The translations under genes and the position numbers were made by a program. Source: Niveispirillum sp943370215 (lineage in GTDB: Bacteria > Pseudomonadota > Alphaproteobacteria > Azospirillales > Azospirillaceae). Taken from it: a stretch of 64,000 bases of DNA. Positions 32,852-41,588 of the stretch are shown in pieces (position 1 is the stretch's first letter; every line of letters begins with the position of its first letter). The stretch lies in NCBI GenBank assembly GCA_943370215.1, contig CALRQC020000032.1, forward strand, positions 4,780-68,779, written 5' to 3'. The notes under the pieces are model-generated. The model had not been told where the DNA came from and searched no databases. It was given only the letters and a program-made list of their open reading frames with translations.

Positions 32852-35368
32852 ATGTCACGTATTCGCACCGGCGCGCTTGCGCTGCTGACCCTACCCTTGC
32901 TGCCCGCCTTCCCGGCGCTGGCCCAGACCATTCAGGTGGCGGAAACGGCTGCGTTGGACGAAATCATCGTCACCGGCACCCGCCGGACCGACCGCACGAT
33001 TGCCGAAAGCCTGGCCCCCATCGATGTCATCAGCGCCGATGCGCTGGCCGAAACCGGCAAGCCCGGCCTGAATGAGAAGCTGAACAGCCTGCTGCCCAGC
33101 TTCAACCTGCCGGCCCGCGTCGGTTCCGATGCCAGCCTGATCATCCGCCCGACCAATCTGCGCGGCCTGTCCGGTGACCAGACGCTGGTGCTGGTCAATG
33201 GCAAGCGCTGGCATCCCTCCGCCGTGTTGAACATCCTGGGCTATACGACCTACGGCACGCCGGTCGATCTGGACTTGCTGCCGGAAGGGGCGATTGAGCG
33301 GATCGAGGTGCTGCGCGATGGTGCCTCGGCGCAATATGGTTCCGATGCCATTGCCGGGGTGATCAACTTCATCCCCAACCGCACCAAGACGGGTGGGCGT
33401 GTCACCCTGTCCGGCGGGCAATATTACAAGGGCGACGGCACCACCGGGCAGGTATCCGCCAATCTGGGTTTCAGCGATGACGAGGGCGGCTTCCTGTCGG
33501 TGGATGCGGAGGTGCGCTATCATGAACGTTCCAACCGGGCGCAGCAGAATCGCGGCCAGCTTTATCCGCTGCTGGATGCCAATAACAACCCGGTCAGCAC
33601 CACGGTGGCCCGCTACGACACCGCCCTGCTGCCGGCGGGTCTGAAATTTGATCCGCGTGAAGCCACCGCCGACCGCCAGTCGATCCTGAATTACGGCGAT
33701 CCGCAATCCCGCTCGCAGAGCTTCCTTTACAATGGGGAGAAGCCGCTGGGCGAGACGGTGAAGGTTTATTCCTTCGGCAGCTATGCCCACCGGGAGGCAC
33801 GCGGCTGGTTCAATTTCCGCAGCCCCAACAGCGTCAACAATATTCCCGCCATCTATCCCAACGGTTTCACCCCCATCATCGAAATCATCTCCGACGATAC
33901 GCAACTGGTGGCCGGGGCCAAGGGGGAGGGGCTGCTGGGTTTTGACTGGGACATCTCCACCGCCTATGGCCGCAACGAGGCGGCCTATTATGTCCGCAAT
34001 TCGCTGAATGCCAGCCTGGGGCCGACCAGCCAGCGCGATTTCTATGATGGAAGGCTGATCTTTGATCAGGTGACCAACAATGCTGAACTGACCCGGGCCC
34101 TGGATACCGGCCTGTTCGCCAGCCCGCTGACCCTGACCCTGGGCGCAGAATATCGCTGGGAGAAATATGCGATCGAGGCCGGGGAGCTGAATTCCTACAT
34201 CCTGGGCAGCTATCGCCCCAGCAGTGGCCCCAATGCCGGGGCCCAGCCCAGCGGCGGCAGCCAGGTCTTCTCTGGCTTCCGTCCATCGGAGGCCGGGTCG
34301 CTGGACCGCGACAGCGTGTCGCTTTATGCCGATCTGGAAGGCGATATCACGAAGGAATGGCAGTTGGGCCTGGCCGGGCGGTGGGAGAAATATTCCGATT
34401 TCGGCGATACGCTGAACGGCAAATTGTCCAGCCGCTATGCGTTCAGTGACAAGCTGGCGCTGCGGGGCACGGTCAGCACCGGTTTCCGCGCGCCGGCCCT
34501 GGCGCAGTCGCTCTATGCCTCCTCCACCACCATCTTCCGTTCCAATAATGGTGTGCTGTCACCGCTGGATATCAAGGCATTGCCGGTGGACAGCCCGGCG
34601 GCCCGCGCCCTGGGGGCGCAGCCGCTGGACCCGGAAAAATCCGTCAGCGTCAGCGCCGGGCTGGTGGTGACGCCGCTGGACAAGCTGAACATCACCATTG
34701 ACGCCTATCAGGTGAAAATCGATGACCGCATCGTCTCCACCGGCACCCTGGCTGGTTCGGTGGTCAGCAATATCTTCGCGGCCAATGGCATCGACCCCAC
34801 CATCGCCGGCGGCAGCTATTATACCAATGCGGTCGATACCCGCACGCGCGGGCTGGATCTGGTGGCCGATTATCCGTTCGATCTGGGGAACGGGCAGACA
34901 TTGCGCACTGGTGTTGCCTTCAACCTCAACCGGACCAAGGTCACCGGATTGAAGGACACACCGGCCGCCCTGAAGGCCGCAGGACTTGTGCTGTTCGACC
35001 GGCAGAAGCAGAGCTATCTGACGGAGGCGACGCCGCGCAACAAGCTGATCCTGTCGGCCAATTACAAATGGGAAGGCTTCGGCGCCTCGCTGCGGGTGAC
35101 CCGTTTCGGGCGGGTCTGGCAGCGTGATGCCAGCAACCCGGCCCTGGATGACAGTGTTGATCCGCGTTGGATCACCGATCTCACCCTCTCCCAGCGGATC
35201 ACCGATAATCTGTCGCTGGAGGTGGGGGCGAACAATCTGTTCGACATCTATCCCGACCGGCGGCAGGCCGCCAATATCCCGGTCAACGGGTTCGGCGGCT
35301 ATAACCAGCTTTCCCCCTGGGGGATCAGTGGCGGTTACTATTATTCCCGCCTGACCTACAGCTTCTGA
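32852..35368 (+). CDS. TonB-dependent outer-membrane receptor
   Basis: 838-residue TonB-dependent receptor with signal peptide (residues 1-23, ending FPALAQ), a TonB box region (LDEIIVTGTRR), a plug domain (LVNGKRWHPSAVL, IERIEVLRDGASAQYGSDAIAGVINF) and a 22-strand-type barrel ending in YYYSRLTYSF with terminal phenylalanine. No STN signalling domain is present. The substrate is unknown; it follows the amine oxidase/RidA pair in the same direction, suggesting uptake of an amine, peptide or its metal complex. Start ATG 32852 with an AGGAAGAG Shine-Dalgarno; the frame to 32771 is rejected. Confidence 0.92.
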   Translation: MSRIRTGALALLTLPLLPAFPALAQTIQVAETAALDEIIVTGTRRTDRTIAESLAPIDVISADALAETGKPGLNEKLNSLLPSFNLPARVGSDASLIIRPTNLRGLSGDQTLVLVNGKRWHPSAVLNILGYTTYGTPVDLDLLPEGAIERIEVLRDGASAQYGSDAIAGVINFIPNRTKTGGRVTLSGGQYYKGDGTTGQVSANLGFSDDEGGFLSVDAEVRYHERSNRAQQNRGQLYPLLDANNNPVSTTVARYDTALLPAGLKFDPREATADRQSILNYGDPQSRSQSFLYNGEKPLGETVKVYSFGSYAHREARGWFNFRSPNSVNNIPAIYPNGFTPIIEIISDDTQLVAGAKGEGLLGFDWDISTAYGRNEAAYYVRNSLNASLGPTSQRDFYDGRLIFDQVTNNAELTRALDTGLFASPLTLTLGAEYRWEKYAIEAGELNSYILGSYRPSSGPNAGAQPSGGSQVFSGFRPSEAGSLDRDSVSLYADLEGDITKEWQLGLAGRWEKYSDFGDTLNGKLSSRYAFSDKLALRGTVSTGFRAPALAQSLYASSTTIFRSNNGVLSPLDIKALPVDSPAARALGAQPLDPEKSVSVSAGLVVTPLDKLNITIDAYQVKIDDRIVSTGTLAGSVVSNIFAANGIDPTIAGGSYYTNAVDTRTRGLDLVADYPFDLGNGQTLRTGVAFNLNRTKVTGLKDTPAALKAAGLVLFDRQKQSYLTEATPRNKLILSANYKWEGFGASLRVTRFGRVWQRDASNPALDDSVDPRWITDLTLSQRITDNLSLEVGANNLFDIYPDRRQAANIPVNGFGGYNQLSPWGISGGYYYSRLTYSF

Positions 35369-35374
35369 TCGGGT

Positions 35375-35445
35375 GGCGGCGCTGGCGATCAAAGCCCAGA
35401 GATGGGTTCCGATCAGTGGGACGTTAAAACTGGGCCAGCGCCGCC
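35375..35445. terminator. Long inverted repeat between convergent genes
   Basis: GGCGGCGCTGGC (35375-35386) pairs perfectly with 35434-35445. The 47-nt interior contains a smaller hairpin (AGCCCA, GAGA, TGGGTT). It sits between the 3' ends of the TonB receptor and the TPR-type gene and may end both transcripts, though no T-tract is evident. Confidence 0.45.
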
Positions 35446-35463
35446 TCATGCCCTGGTATGTTT

Positions 35464-36129
35464 TCAGCGCCGCGCGAGCTTGATTTCCACTTGCGAAAGC
35501 ACAGCCTTGATTTCTTCCCGCCGGCCGGCATCGGCGACTTCACGCCCCGGACGGGGGGATGCCGCCAGCGCATGGTTCAGCACGTCGCGGGCCTTGGCAT
35601 AATCCCCCTGCCGGAACAGGAAATCGCCATAGAAGTAATTGGGATCAATCCCATCGGGATTCAGGGCCAGCGCCTTTTCCAGATAGGCCTTGGCCTTCTT
35701 GTCGCTGCCAAAGCCGATGGGGAAGCCCGGCACTTGATAATAGAGACTGCCCAGCGAGGTATTGACGGACCCGTCCAGCACGGTCGCGTCGATCTTCTCG
35801 GCCGTTTCCAGTTTGGCTCTGGCATCCTTCACCAACGACAGCGCGCCCATGCCGCCCTTGATGCCGGCCTCCGATGACAGGATGATGGCTTCCCAGACCA
35901 GCGGTTCGGCCTTGCCGGGATAGGCGGCGGTCAGCGTTTTGGCCTGCGCGGCCAGCGCCTCCATACCGGAAAGCTGCGCCTCCTCCCCCTTCACCTCATA
36001 TTTTACATGGGCCCAGCCGCTTTGCAACTCGGCGATCCGGGCATCCAGGGCCGGGTCGGCCGAGGCAGCGGCGGAACCGGCCAGCAACAGGGACAGGGCG
36101 GCCAGGATCAGTTTCTTGTCAACGCGCAT
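35464..36129 (-). CDS. Exported TPR-repeat (TRAP-type TatT-like) protein
   Basis: 221-residue protein with a Sec signal peptide (KKLILAALSLLLAGSAAASA) and helical repeats; AKAYLEKALALNPDGIDPNYFYGDFLFRQGDYAKARDVL is a clear TPR-like pair (quoted in two parts: AKAYLEKALALNPDG and GDYAKARDVL). The resemblance is to TatT-type periplasmic TPR proteins. It is the last gene of the operon with the SDR, ligase-oxygenase fusion and hemolysin-family protein, overlapping the SDR by 11 nt. A scaffold or carrier role in the periplasm is inference. Confidence 0.75.
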   Translation of the reverse strand: MRVDKKLILAALSLLLAGSAAASADPALDARIAELQSGWAHVKYEVKGEEAQLSGMEALAAQAKTLTAAYPGKAEPLVWEAIILSSEAGIKGGMGALSLVKDARAKLETAEKIDATVLDGSVNTSLGSLYYQVPGFPIGFGSDKKAKAYLEKALALNPDGIDPNYFYGDFLFRQGDYAKARDVLNHALAASPRPGREVADAGRREEIKAVLSQVEIKLARR

Positions 36130-36934
36130 GGTTTTCCTCCCGGATCGGGGTAGCGGTGGCGGCATTGGGTGTCGGATGGGTGAACAGGCTGGCGGCCTTG
36201 GCGTCATTGCCGGCCAGCGCCCGGTCGACCAGACCGGGGAACAGGGCGTTCAGGCGGGTGAAAAAGGCTTCCGGCCAGCCGATGATTGTTTCGGCCTTGC
36301 CCGTCTGGGCGGCCGACAGAATGCGGCGGGCAACATGGATCGGGTCATCCAGATTCATGCCGGTCAGTTCCGCAAAGCGCTGCACCAGCGGTCCGTTAAA
36401 GCTGGTGCGCACGGCGCGGGGGGCCACATGGCAAACTGTGATGCCGGTGCCCCGCACCTCCCGCCGCAGGGCCTGGCTGAACCCTTTCAGCCCGGCCTTG
36501 GCGCTGGAATAGCCGGCGAAATGCGCGAAATTGATTGAACCGAAGACGGAGCCGACATTGACAATATGGCCCCGGCCCCGCTGTTTCATCATCGGCAGTA
36601 CGGCCTGGGCCAGGGTCACCGGCGCCACCAGATTGACCAGATAATCGGCTGCCAGATCGGCGGGGCGCTGGCCTTCCAGCGGGCCGAAATATTGCCGGCC
36701 GGCGATGTTGAACAGCATCTGCGGGGCCAGCAGCCGGGCCTGTTCGGCGGCCAGCGCGATGCCGGCCGGGGTCGACAGGTCGGCACGGATATGCCGGCCC
36801 GGCATTTCCCCCCGGCCCAGTGTGGTGACCTGGGCCCCCCGGTTGCGCAGCAGGCTGACCAGGGGCGACCCGATGCCACCGGCCCCGCCGGTGACCAGGA
36901 CGGTACGCCCTTCCAGGCTTTCCTCATGCGACAT
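36119..36934 (-). CDS. Short-chain dehydrogenase/reductase
   Basis: 271-residue SDR, NAD(P)-dependent. The cofactor motif LVTGGAGGIGSPLVSLL is near the N-terminus, the NAG-type motif reads NIAGRQ, and the catalytic triad is seen as Ser in NVGSVFGSI with YSSAK (Tyr/Lys). Overlaps the upstream ligase gene and the downstream TPR gene by 11 nt each, so it belongs to this operon. Substrate unknown; it might reduce or oxidise a product of the fused ligase-oxygenase. Confidence 0.88.
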   Translation of the reverse strand: MSHEESLEGRTVLVTGGAGGIGSPLVSLLRNRGAQVTTLGRGEMPGRHIRADLSTPAGIALAAEQARLLAPQMLFNIAGRQYFGPLEGQRPADLAADYLVNLVAPVTLAQAVLPMMKQRGRGHIVNVGSVFGSINFAHFAGYSSAKAGLKGFSQALRREVRGTGITVCHVAPRAVRTSFNGPLVQRFAELTGMNLDDPIHVARRILSAAQTGKAETIIGWPEAFFTRLNALFPGLVDRALAGNDAKAASLFTHPTPNAATATPIREENHAR

Positions 36935-39053
36935 GGCGCACCTCTTGCGATTGGCGGCTGTGGGGGATGGCGCGGAACAGGCCGGCGAACAGACCGAAGA
37001 CGCAGTTCGCCATGGTGATGATCGCCTGCTGGTCGCGCGGATCGATCACCTGATTCATCAGCGTGCGGAAGAATTCCATATGCTGGATATCCAGCGACCC
37101 ATGGCTGGTCAGATAGGTGAAGCAGGTTTTCGGCAGGTTCAGGGATGTGCGCACCGCTTCCGCCCCATGGGTGGCGATGGCGGTGCTGGTGCCTTCCAGC
37201 ACATAGACCATGCCGAAGAAGCCGGCCGCATTCTCTTCCCGGATGAAGCGATAGGCTGCGTCCACCATGGCCTGGGTCGCCGTGCGCGGCGTGCCATGGC
37301 GCACCGCTTCTGCATCACCGCCGGCATGGCGGATATCGTTGAGAATCCATTCCTCGTGCCCCTCTTCCTCCTCGATATATTCATCGAGCGCGGGGATCAG
37401 CCATGTCTGGTCAGGACGCAGCGCGACGCGGGCGGCGCGCATCAGCGGCACGGTATGCTTCACATGGTGATAGGCCTCTGTCAGATAGGCGATATAGGTG
37501 TCCAGGCTGATCCGCCCGGTCAGGCCATCTTGGATCTGCGGTACGGACAGCAGGGCCAGACGCGCCGGCTCCGTCTCCGTCACCAAACGGTCGAAGAAGG
37601 GTTGGGGCATGGAGGCTTCATCCTCATCCGGGGAAAGCAGGGCGGCATGGGCGGCGGCGATGGCATCGCGGCGCGGCCGGCCATTGGCGGTCAGTTGCCC
37701 GTTCAGGGGGGTGAAGGCGGCCACCGCCTGCCAGCGGGCGACCCTGGCATAGGGCGGTAAGGCCCCATTGGCCCGCGCCACGGCCAGGGACAGGGCTGCC
37801 GCATCCTGGCCGAACCGGCTGGACACGATCAGGGCGGTCAGGTCCGCCCGCCCATCGCCGAACAGCACGGCCTGCAGGATTTCCGGCTGGGCGGTCAGTT
37901 CGGCTTCCACCCATTCCGGGGCGATATTGCGGCCGAAACTATTGATGATGACATTGCGCGACCGGCCCTGGATGGACAGGAAACCGTCACCATCCAGGCT
38001 GCCGAGATCGGCGGTAGCGATGCGGGCAGGGGCGGCCGCGCCGCCGACATAGCCCAGAAAGGCATGGTTGTTGAGGCTGACCTCCCCGGTGGCCGGGTCA
38101 ATCTCCAGGTGCAGATGCGGCAGCACGCGGCCAACACTGCCGACCCGGTTGGCGGCGGGCGTGTTCAGCGCCACCACCGACCCGCATTCCGACAGGCCAT
38201 AGCCCTGATAGACGGGCAGGCCCAACATGCCGGCCTGGGCCAGCAGGGACGGTGCCACCCGCGCCCCGCCCACGGCCACCAGCCGCAGATCGGGCAGGAA
38301 GCGCCCGCCCTGGGCTATGGCCGCCATCAGGCCGCGCAGCAGTTCCGGCACCAGGATGATACTGTTGGCCCGCAGGATGGACAGGGCAGCGAGAAGCCGG
38401 GCGAAATCCGGCTGGAAAGGCTGTTCCAGCCCCAGGGTGGCGGGGGACACGGCCAGATAATGGCCACCGGCCAGCAGCGTGCAGTAAAGCCCCGCCACAT
38501 TTTCCAGCAGCACCGGCAAAGGCAGGATGGCGACATGCCGGCCGGCATAATCGGCCCCGATCACCTGCACCAGGGAGGCGGCCACCTGCTCCAGCCCGGC
38601 GGCCGACAGGCACACGCCCTTGGGTGCCCCCGTCGTGCCCGAGGTATAGGTGATCTTGGCCGTGCCCGCCGGCAGGGCAACCGGCGCATGATCCAGGCGC
38701 TGGAGATAGAGCGTCTCTTCACCCACCGGCAGGGCCACCGCACCCGGCACCGCCTTGTCCGTCACCAGCCAGCCGGCCCCGGCATCGCCCAGGGCGTGGC
38801 GGCGCTGGTCGGCGGTGAAAAAGCCCGGCAGCGGCAGGGACGGCACCCCCAAATCCAGCAAGGCCAGATCCAGCAGCGCCCAGGCGGCGGCATTGCCGGC
38901 CTCCACGGCGACAGGCTGGTGCCCATCGCCGATGATCCCGCGCAGATCGGCGGCCAGCCGGTCCAGGGCGATGGACAGGGTGCCATAGGTCCAGTCATTG
39001 ATGGCGGGCTGATCCGGGGCATGGGTCCGCAGGGCGGAAAGAACGCGGCTCAT
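36924..39053 (-). CDS. AMP-dependent acyl ligase fused to haem-oxygenase-like diiron domain
   Basis: A 709-residue two-domain protein. Residues 1-475 form an ANL adenylating enzyme: P-loop TYTSGTTGAPKG (about 135-146), YGLSECGS (285-292), and LDGDGFLSIQGRSRNVIIN. The A10 region reads LTANGRPRRDAI, with Arg where the catalytic Lys normally stands. Residues 485-709 resemble iron-containing redox enzymes of the haem-oxygenase-like diiron family: candidate ligands are Glu563/His566 (EEEEGHEEW), Glu620 (VYVLEGTS), His651, Asp655 and His658 (SHGSLDIQHMEF). Fusion suggests an acyl group is activated and then oxidised or cleaved. Start overlaps the upstream hemolysin-family stop (ATGA). Confidence 0.85.
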   Translation of the reverse strand: MSRVLSALRTHAPDQPAINDWTYGTLSIALDRLAADLRGIIGDGHQPVAVEAGNAAAWALLDLALLDLGVPSLPLPGFFTADQRRHALGDAGAGWLVTDKAVPGAVALPVGEETLYLQRLDHAPVALPAGTAKITYTSGTTGAPKGVCLSAAGLEQVAASLVQVIGADYAGRHVAILPLPVLLENVAGLYCTLLAGGHYLAVSPATLGLEQPFQPDFARLLAALSILRANSIILVPELLRGLMAAIAQGGRFLPDLRLVAVGGARVAPSLLAQAGMLGLPVYQGYGLSECGSVVALNTPAANRVGSVGRVLPHLHLEIDPATGEVSLNNHAFLGYVGGAAAPARIATADLGSLDGDGFLSIQGRSRNVIINSFGRNIAPEWVEAELTAQPEILQAVLFGDGRADLTALIVSSRFGQDAAALSLAVARANGALPPYARVARWQAVAAFTPLNGQLTANGRPRRDAIAAAHAALLSPDEDEASMPQPFFDRLVTETEPARLALLSVPQIQDGLTGRISLDTYIAYLTEAYHHVKHTVPLMRAARVALRPDQTWLIPALDEYIEEEEGHEEWILNDIRHAGGDAEAVRHGTPRTATQAMVDAAYRFIREENAAGFFGMVYVLEGTSTAIATHGAEAVRTSLNLPKTCFTYLTSHGSLDIQHMEFFRTLMNQVIDPRDQQAIITMANCVFGLFAGLFRAIPHSRQSQEVRHVA

Positions 39054-39790
39054 GCAGTCACCTCTGTCGCCGGAACGGCGGGATGCAGACGGGGAAAGGT
39101 AGGATGGGTCGGCAGCACCTCGCGCGCATCGCCGGCCAGGAAGCGGTCCAGGCAGTCGGCACCAAAGGCGACATTGCCGCAGACGACGCGCGGGTCATTG
39201 GCGTAATAGCTGCCCCAGGCAGCGGCGGCCGGGCCGATCCGGTCAGGCCGGGCCCGGCCCAGTTCCAGCGCATCAAAGCCGATATGGCGGAACAGCCGGC
39301 GCAGGGGGCGGGTGGCGGTGACCACCGCCTTTTCAAAGCCCTGCCCGTGCAGATAGGCAGCCAGCGCCATGAACAGCAGATAGGAGGCGCCGGGTTCCGC
39401 CGCCGCCAGATTGCCAATCTCCACAATGGACGACCGGTCTGGGGCCGGCCGGGCCGGCCCGCCGGGGATCAGCGCCTCCACCGGGCGGTCAAGATAGGTT
39501 TCCAGGAACAGCGGGCCAGTGCCAGCCGGGCGGAAGCCGACACCGGCCAGAATACGGTCGTCCGCGTCCCGCAGGCTCATCAACATCGGGTGGGTGACGG
39601 CGATATCGCCGCCATAGGTCTGCGCATAGGTCTGGCGGATCATCGCCTCCACCCGCCGCCGTTCGGGGGCGAAATGGTGGGTGATGGCCACGACTGCCGG
39701 GCGGCAGCGGGTCAGGCTGCCCAGCCGTTCGGCATCGAACCGCAGGTGGCCGCGCACCCCATCCTCATCGCGCATCAACATTTCAATCAC
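39050..39790 (-). CDS. Thermostable-hemolysin-family (GNAT-like) protein
   Basis: 246-residue protein of the family named for Vibrio thermostable delta-hemolysin. Visible family features are RVEAMIRQTYAQTYGGDI, ETYLDRPVEAL, IVEIGNLAAAEPGASYLLF and WGSYYANDPRVVCGNV. The layout (IEIGNLA followed by a helix-rich segment with FEKAVVTATRPLRRLF) resembles acyl-homoserine-lactone-synthase or GNAT acyltransferase folds, so an N-acyltransferase activity is more plausible than pore formation; this is inference. It has no signal peptide. GTG start at 39790 with GGAG upstream; ATG 39781 is an alternative. First gene of the four-gene operon. Confidence 0.8.
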   Translation of the reverse strand: MIEMLMRDEDGVRGHLRFDAERLGSLTRCRPAVVAITHHFAPERRRVEAMIRQTYAQTYGGDIAVTHPMLMSLRDADDRILAGVGFRPAGTGPLFLETYLDRPVEALIPGGPARPAPDRSSIVEIGNLAAAEPGASYLLFMALAAYLHGQGFEKAVVTATRPLRRLFRHIGFDALELGRARPDRIGPAAAAWGSYYANDPRVVCGNVAFGADCLDRFLAGDAREVLPTHPTFPRLHPAVPATEVTA

Positions 39791-39917
39791 AGGCGTCGCT
39801 CCGCCGGTTGGGTTGGCCGGATCAACCGGCCTTCATGGGGATGACGGCGCCGCCCGCAGCGGACCGCAGGTGCGAACAGAAAAATTTTCTGCACTGTGTC
39901 GGATATGACCTGCCGCA

Positions 39918-40511
39918 TTGATCGGGCAGGGCCTGGGGGCTATATCGGAAGGCAGTCTTCGCCCAGTTCAGGTTGACGCCATTTCCCCGCCCCCGCCCCT
40001 GATCGCCGCCTATCTGGAACACCGTGCCTTTCTGCTGCGGCTGCTGACGGCGCGCACGGGCAGTGCGGCGGAGGCGGAAGACATCGTGCAGGAAATGTAT
40101 GAGCGGCTGGCCGCCCTGCCCGCCGGGGGGGAGGCGGTGGAGAATGTGCCGGCCTTCCTGAACCGCATGGCGCTTAATCTGGCCTTTGACCGGCAGCGCA
40201 GCGGATCGCGCGCCGCCGCCCGTGATGGGGAATGGCTGTCCGCCAATGCCCTGGTCGATGGCCCCGAACCGATTGCAGAGGCCCCGACGGCGGAACAGGT
40301 GGCATCCGGCCGGCAGGAACTGCGCCTGCTGCGCGATGCCATCGACGCGCTGCCGCCACAGGGCAAGCGCGTGTTTGAAATGCACAAGCTGCAGGGCCGC
40401 CCCCATGCGGAGGTCGCCGCCAGCCTGGGCATTTCGCGCAGTGCGGTGGAAAAACACATGGCGGCGGCGATGAAGAACCTGTTGAAACGGCTGGGCCGCC
40501 GGCTTGAATGA
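39918..40511 (+). CDS. FecI-like ECF sigma factor
   Basis: ECF sigma factor of about 197 residues. Region 2 is seen as YLEHRAFLLRLLTARTGSAAEAEDIVQEMYERL and region 4 as LPPQGKRVFEMHKLQGRPHAEVAASLG (parts: AEAEDIVQEMYERL; PQGKRVFEMHKLQG). Followed by a FecR-type regulator and a FecA-type receptor with STN domain, the classical cell-surface signalling trio. TTG at 39918 is the only in-frame start before region 2 and has no clear Shine-Dalgarno, so the N-terminus is uncertain. It is divergent from the hemolysin-family operon. Confidence 0.85.
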   Translation: MIGQGLGAISEGSLRPVQVDAISPPPPLIAAYLEHRAFLLRLLTARTGSAAEAEDIVQEMYERLAALPAGGEAVENVPAFLNRMALNLAFDRQRSGSRAAARDGEWLSANALVDGPEPIAEAPTAEQVASGRQELRLLRDAIDALPPQGKRVFEMHKLQGRPHAEVAASLGISRSAVEKHMAAAMKNLLKRLGRRLE

Positions 40512-40590
40512 AAAATATTTCATCCAGACGGGTGGGGTACCGCCCCTTCCGTGACGTCAACAGGACAAAGCCCGAACCAGAAGCCGCCCC

Positions 40591-41577
40591 ATGGTGAACC
40601 GCCCAACCGATACGCCCCTTGATCCCCGCCTGGAACAGGCGGCGGATTGGCACGCCCGCCTGCAGGGCGATGCCGATCAGGCGGTGTGGCTGGCCTTCAC
40701 CGAATGGCTGGAGGCTGACCCCAGCCACCGCCGCGCCTATGATCAGGTGGAAAGCCTGTGGCGGCAGGTGGAGGCACTGCCGGCAGAAGCACCGGCCAGC
40801 ATCATCGATCTGGCCAGCCGGCGAAAGGCTGAGCCCGCCGCTCCGGCCAACAGCTCCCGCCGCTGGTTCCTGGGCGGTGCGGCGGCCGCCGCTGCCGCTT
40901 TGGCCCTGACACTGACCGGTCGCCACACGCCAACCCCGCTGCCGGAGATGTTTGAAACCGGGCAAGGCCAGCGCCGCACGGTGACATTGGCCGACGGGTC
41001 CAGCATCATTCTGAACAGCGGTACCCGGTTAAGCGTCGCCCTGTCCGCCGACCGCCGCGCCGTGGTGCTGGAGCAGGGGGAGGCGCTGTTCGACGTGGCC
41101 AAGGATGCCGCCCGCCCCTTCACCGTGGCGGCCGGTGAACGGCTGATCACCGTGGTCGGTACGGCCTTCAATATCCGCCACCTGGACCGGTCGGTGACGG
41201 TCACCGTCACGCGCGGGCTGGTGGATGTCGGTGACCAGACCGGCGGGGCCAAGGTCCGCCTGACGCCGGGGCAGCAGATCAGCGCGGCGCAAGGCCAGCC
41301 CCCCGGCCCCGTCACCACGGTGGATGCACAGGCCGCCACCGCCTGGACGCAAGGCCGCCTGTCCTTTGACAATGCGCCCCTGCCGCAGGTGCTGGCCGAG
41401 CTGTCCCGCCATTATCCGCTGCCCATGCGGGCGGAAGGGGCGGCGGCAGCGCTGCATTTTTCCGGTGTGCTGCACCTGGATGGCGATCAGGCGGTGTTGC
41501 TGGCCACCCTGCAGGGGTTGCTGCCTATTGTGGTGGTGCGCCAGGGTGATAGTTTCGTGCTCTCAAAACGTCCCTGA
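40591..41577 (+). CDS. FecR-family anti-sigma / sigma regulator
   Basis: 328-residue membrane sensor regulator. N-terminal FecR/DUF4880 domain (AADWHARLQGDADQAVWLAF), one membrane segment (about 90-110, WFLGGAAAAAAALALTL), and a periplasmic FecR domain (GQRRTVTLADGSSIILN, GEALFDVAKDAARPFTV). The C-terminal part includes an STN-interacting-like repeat (FDNAPLPQVLAELSRHYPL). It transmits the receptor signal to the sigma factor 80 nt upstream. Confidence 0.9.
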   Translation: MVNRPTDTPLDPRLEQAADWHARLQGDADQAVWLAFTEWLEADPSHRRAYDQVESLWRQVEALPAEAPASIIDLASRRKAEPAAPANSSRRWFLGGAAAAAAALALTLTGRHTPTPLPEMFETGQGQRRTVTLADGSSIILNSGTRLSVALSADRRAVVLEQGEALFDVAKDAARPFTVAAGERLITVVGTAFNIRHLDRSVTVTVTRGLVDVGDQTGGAKVRLTPGQQISAAQGQPPGPVTTVDAQAATAWTQGRLSFDNAPLPQVLAELSRHYPLPMRAEGAAAALHFSGVLHLDGDQAVLLATLQGLLPIVVVRQGDSFVLSKRP

Positions 41578-41588
41578 CGGTCCCCGCT

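Noticed and set aside
39050..39790. Reading the thermostable-hemolysin-family protein as a secreted toxin
   Set aside because: It has no signal peptide, resembles an acyltransferase-type fold, and sits in an enzyme operon.
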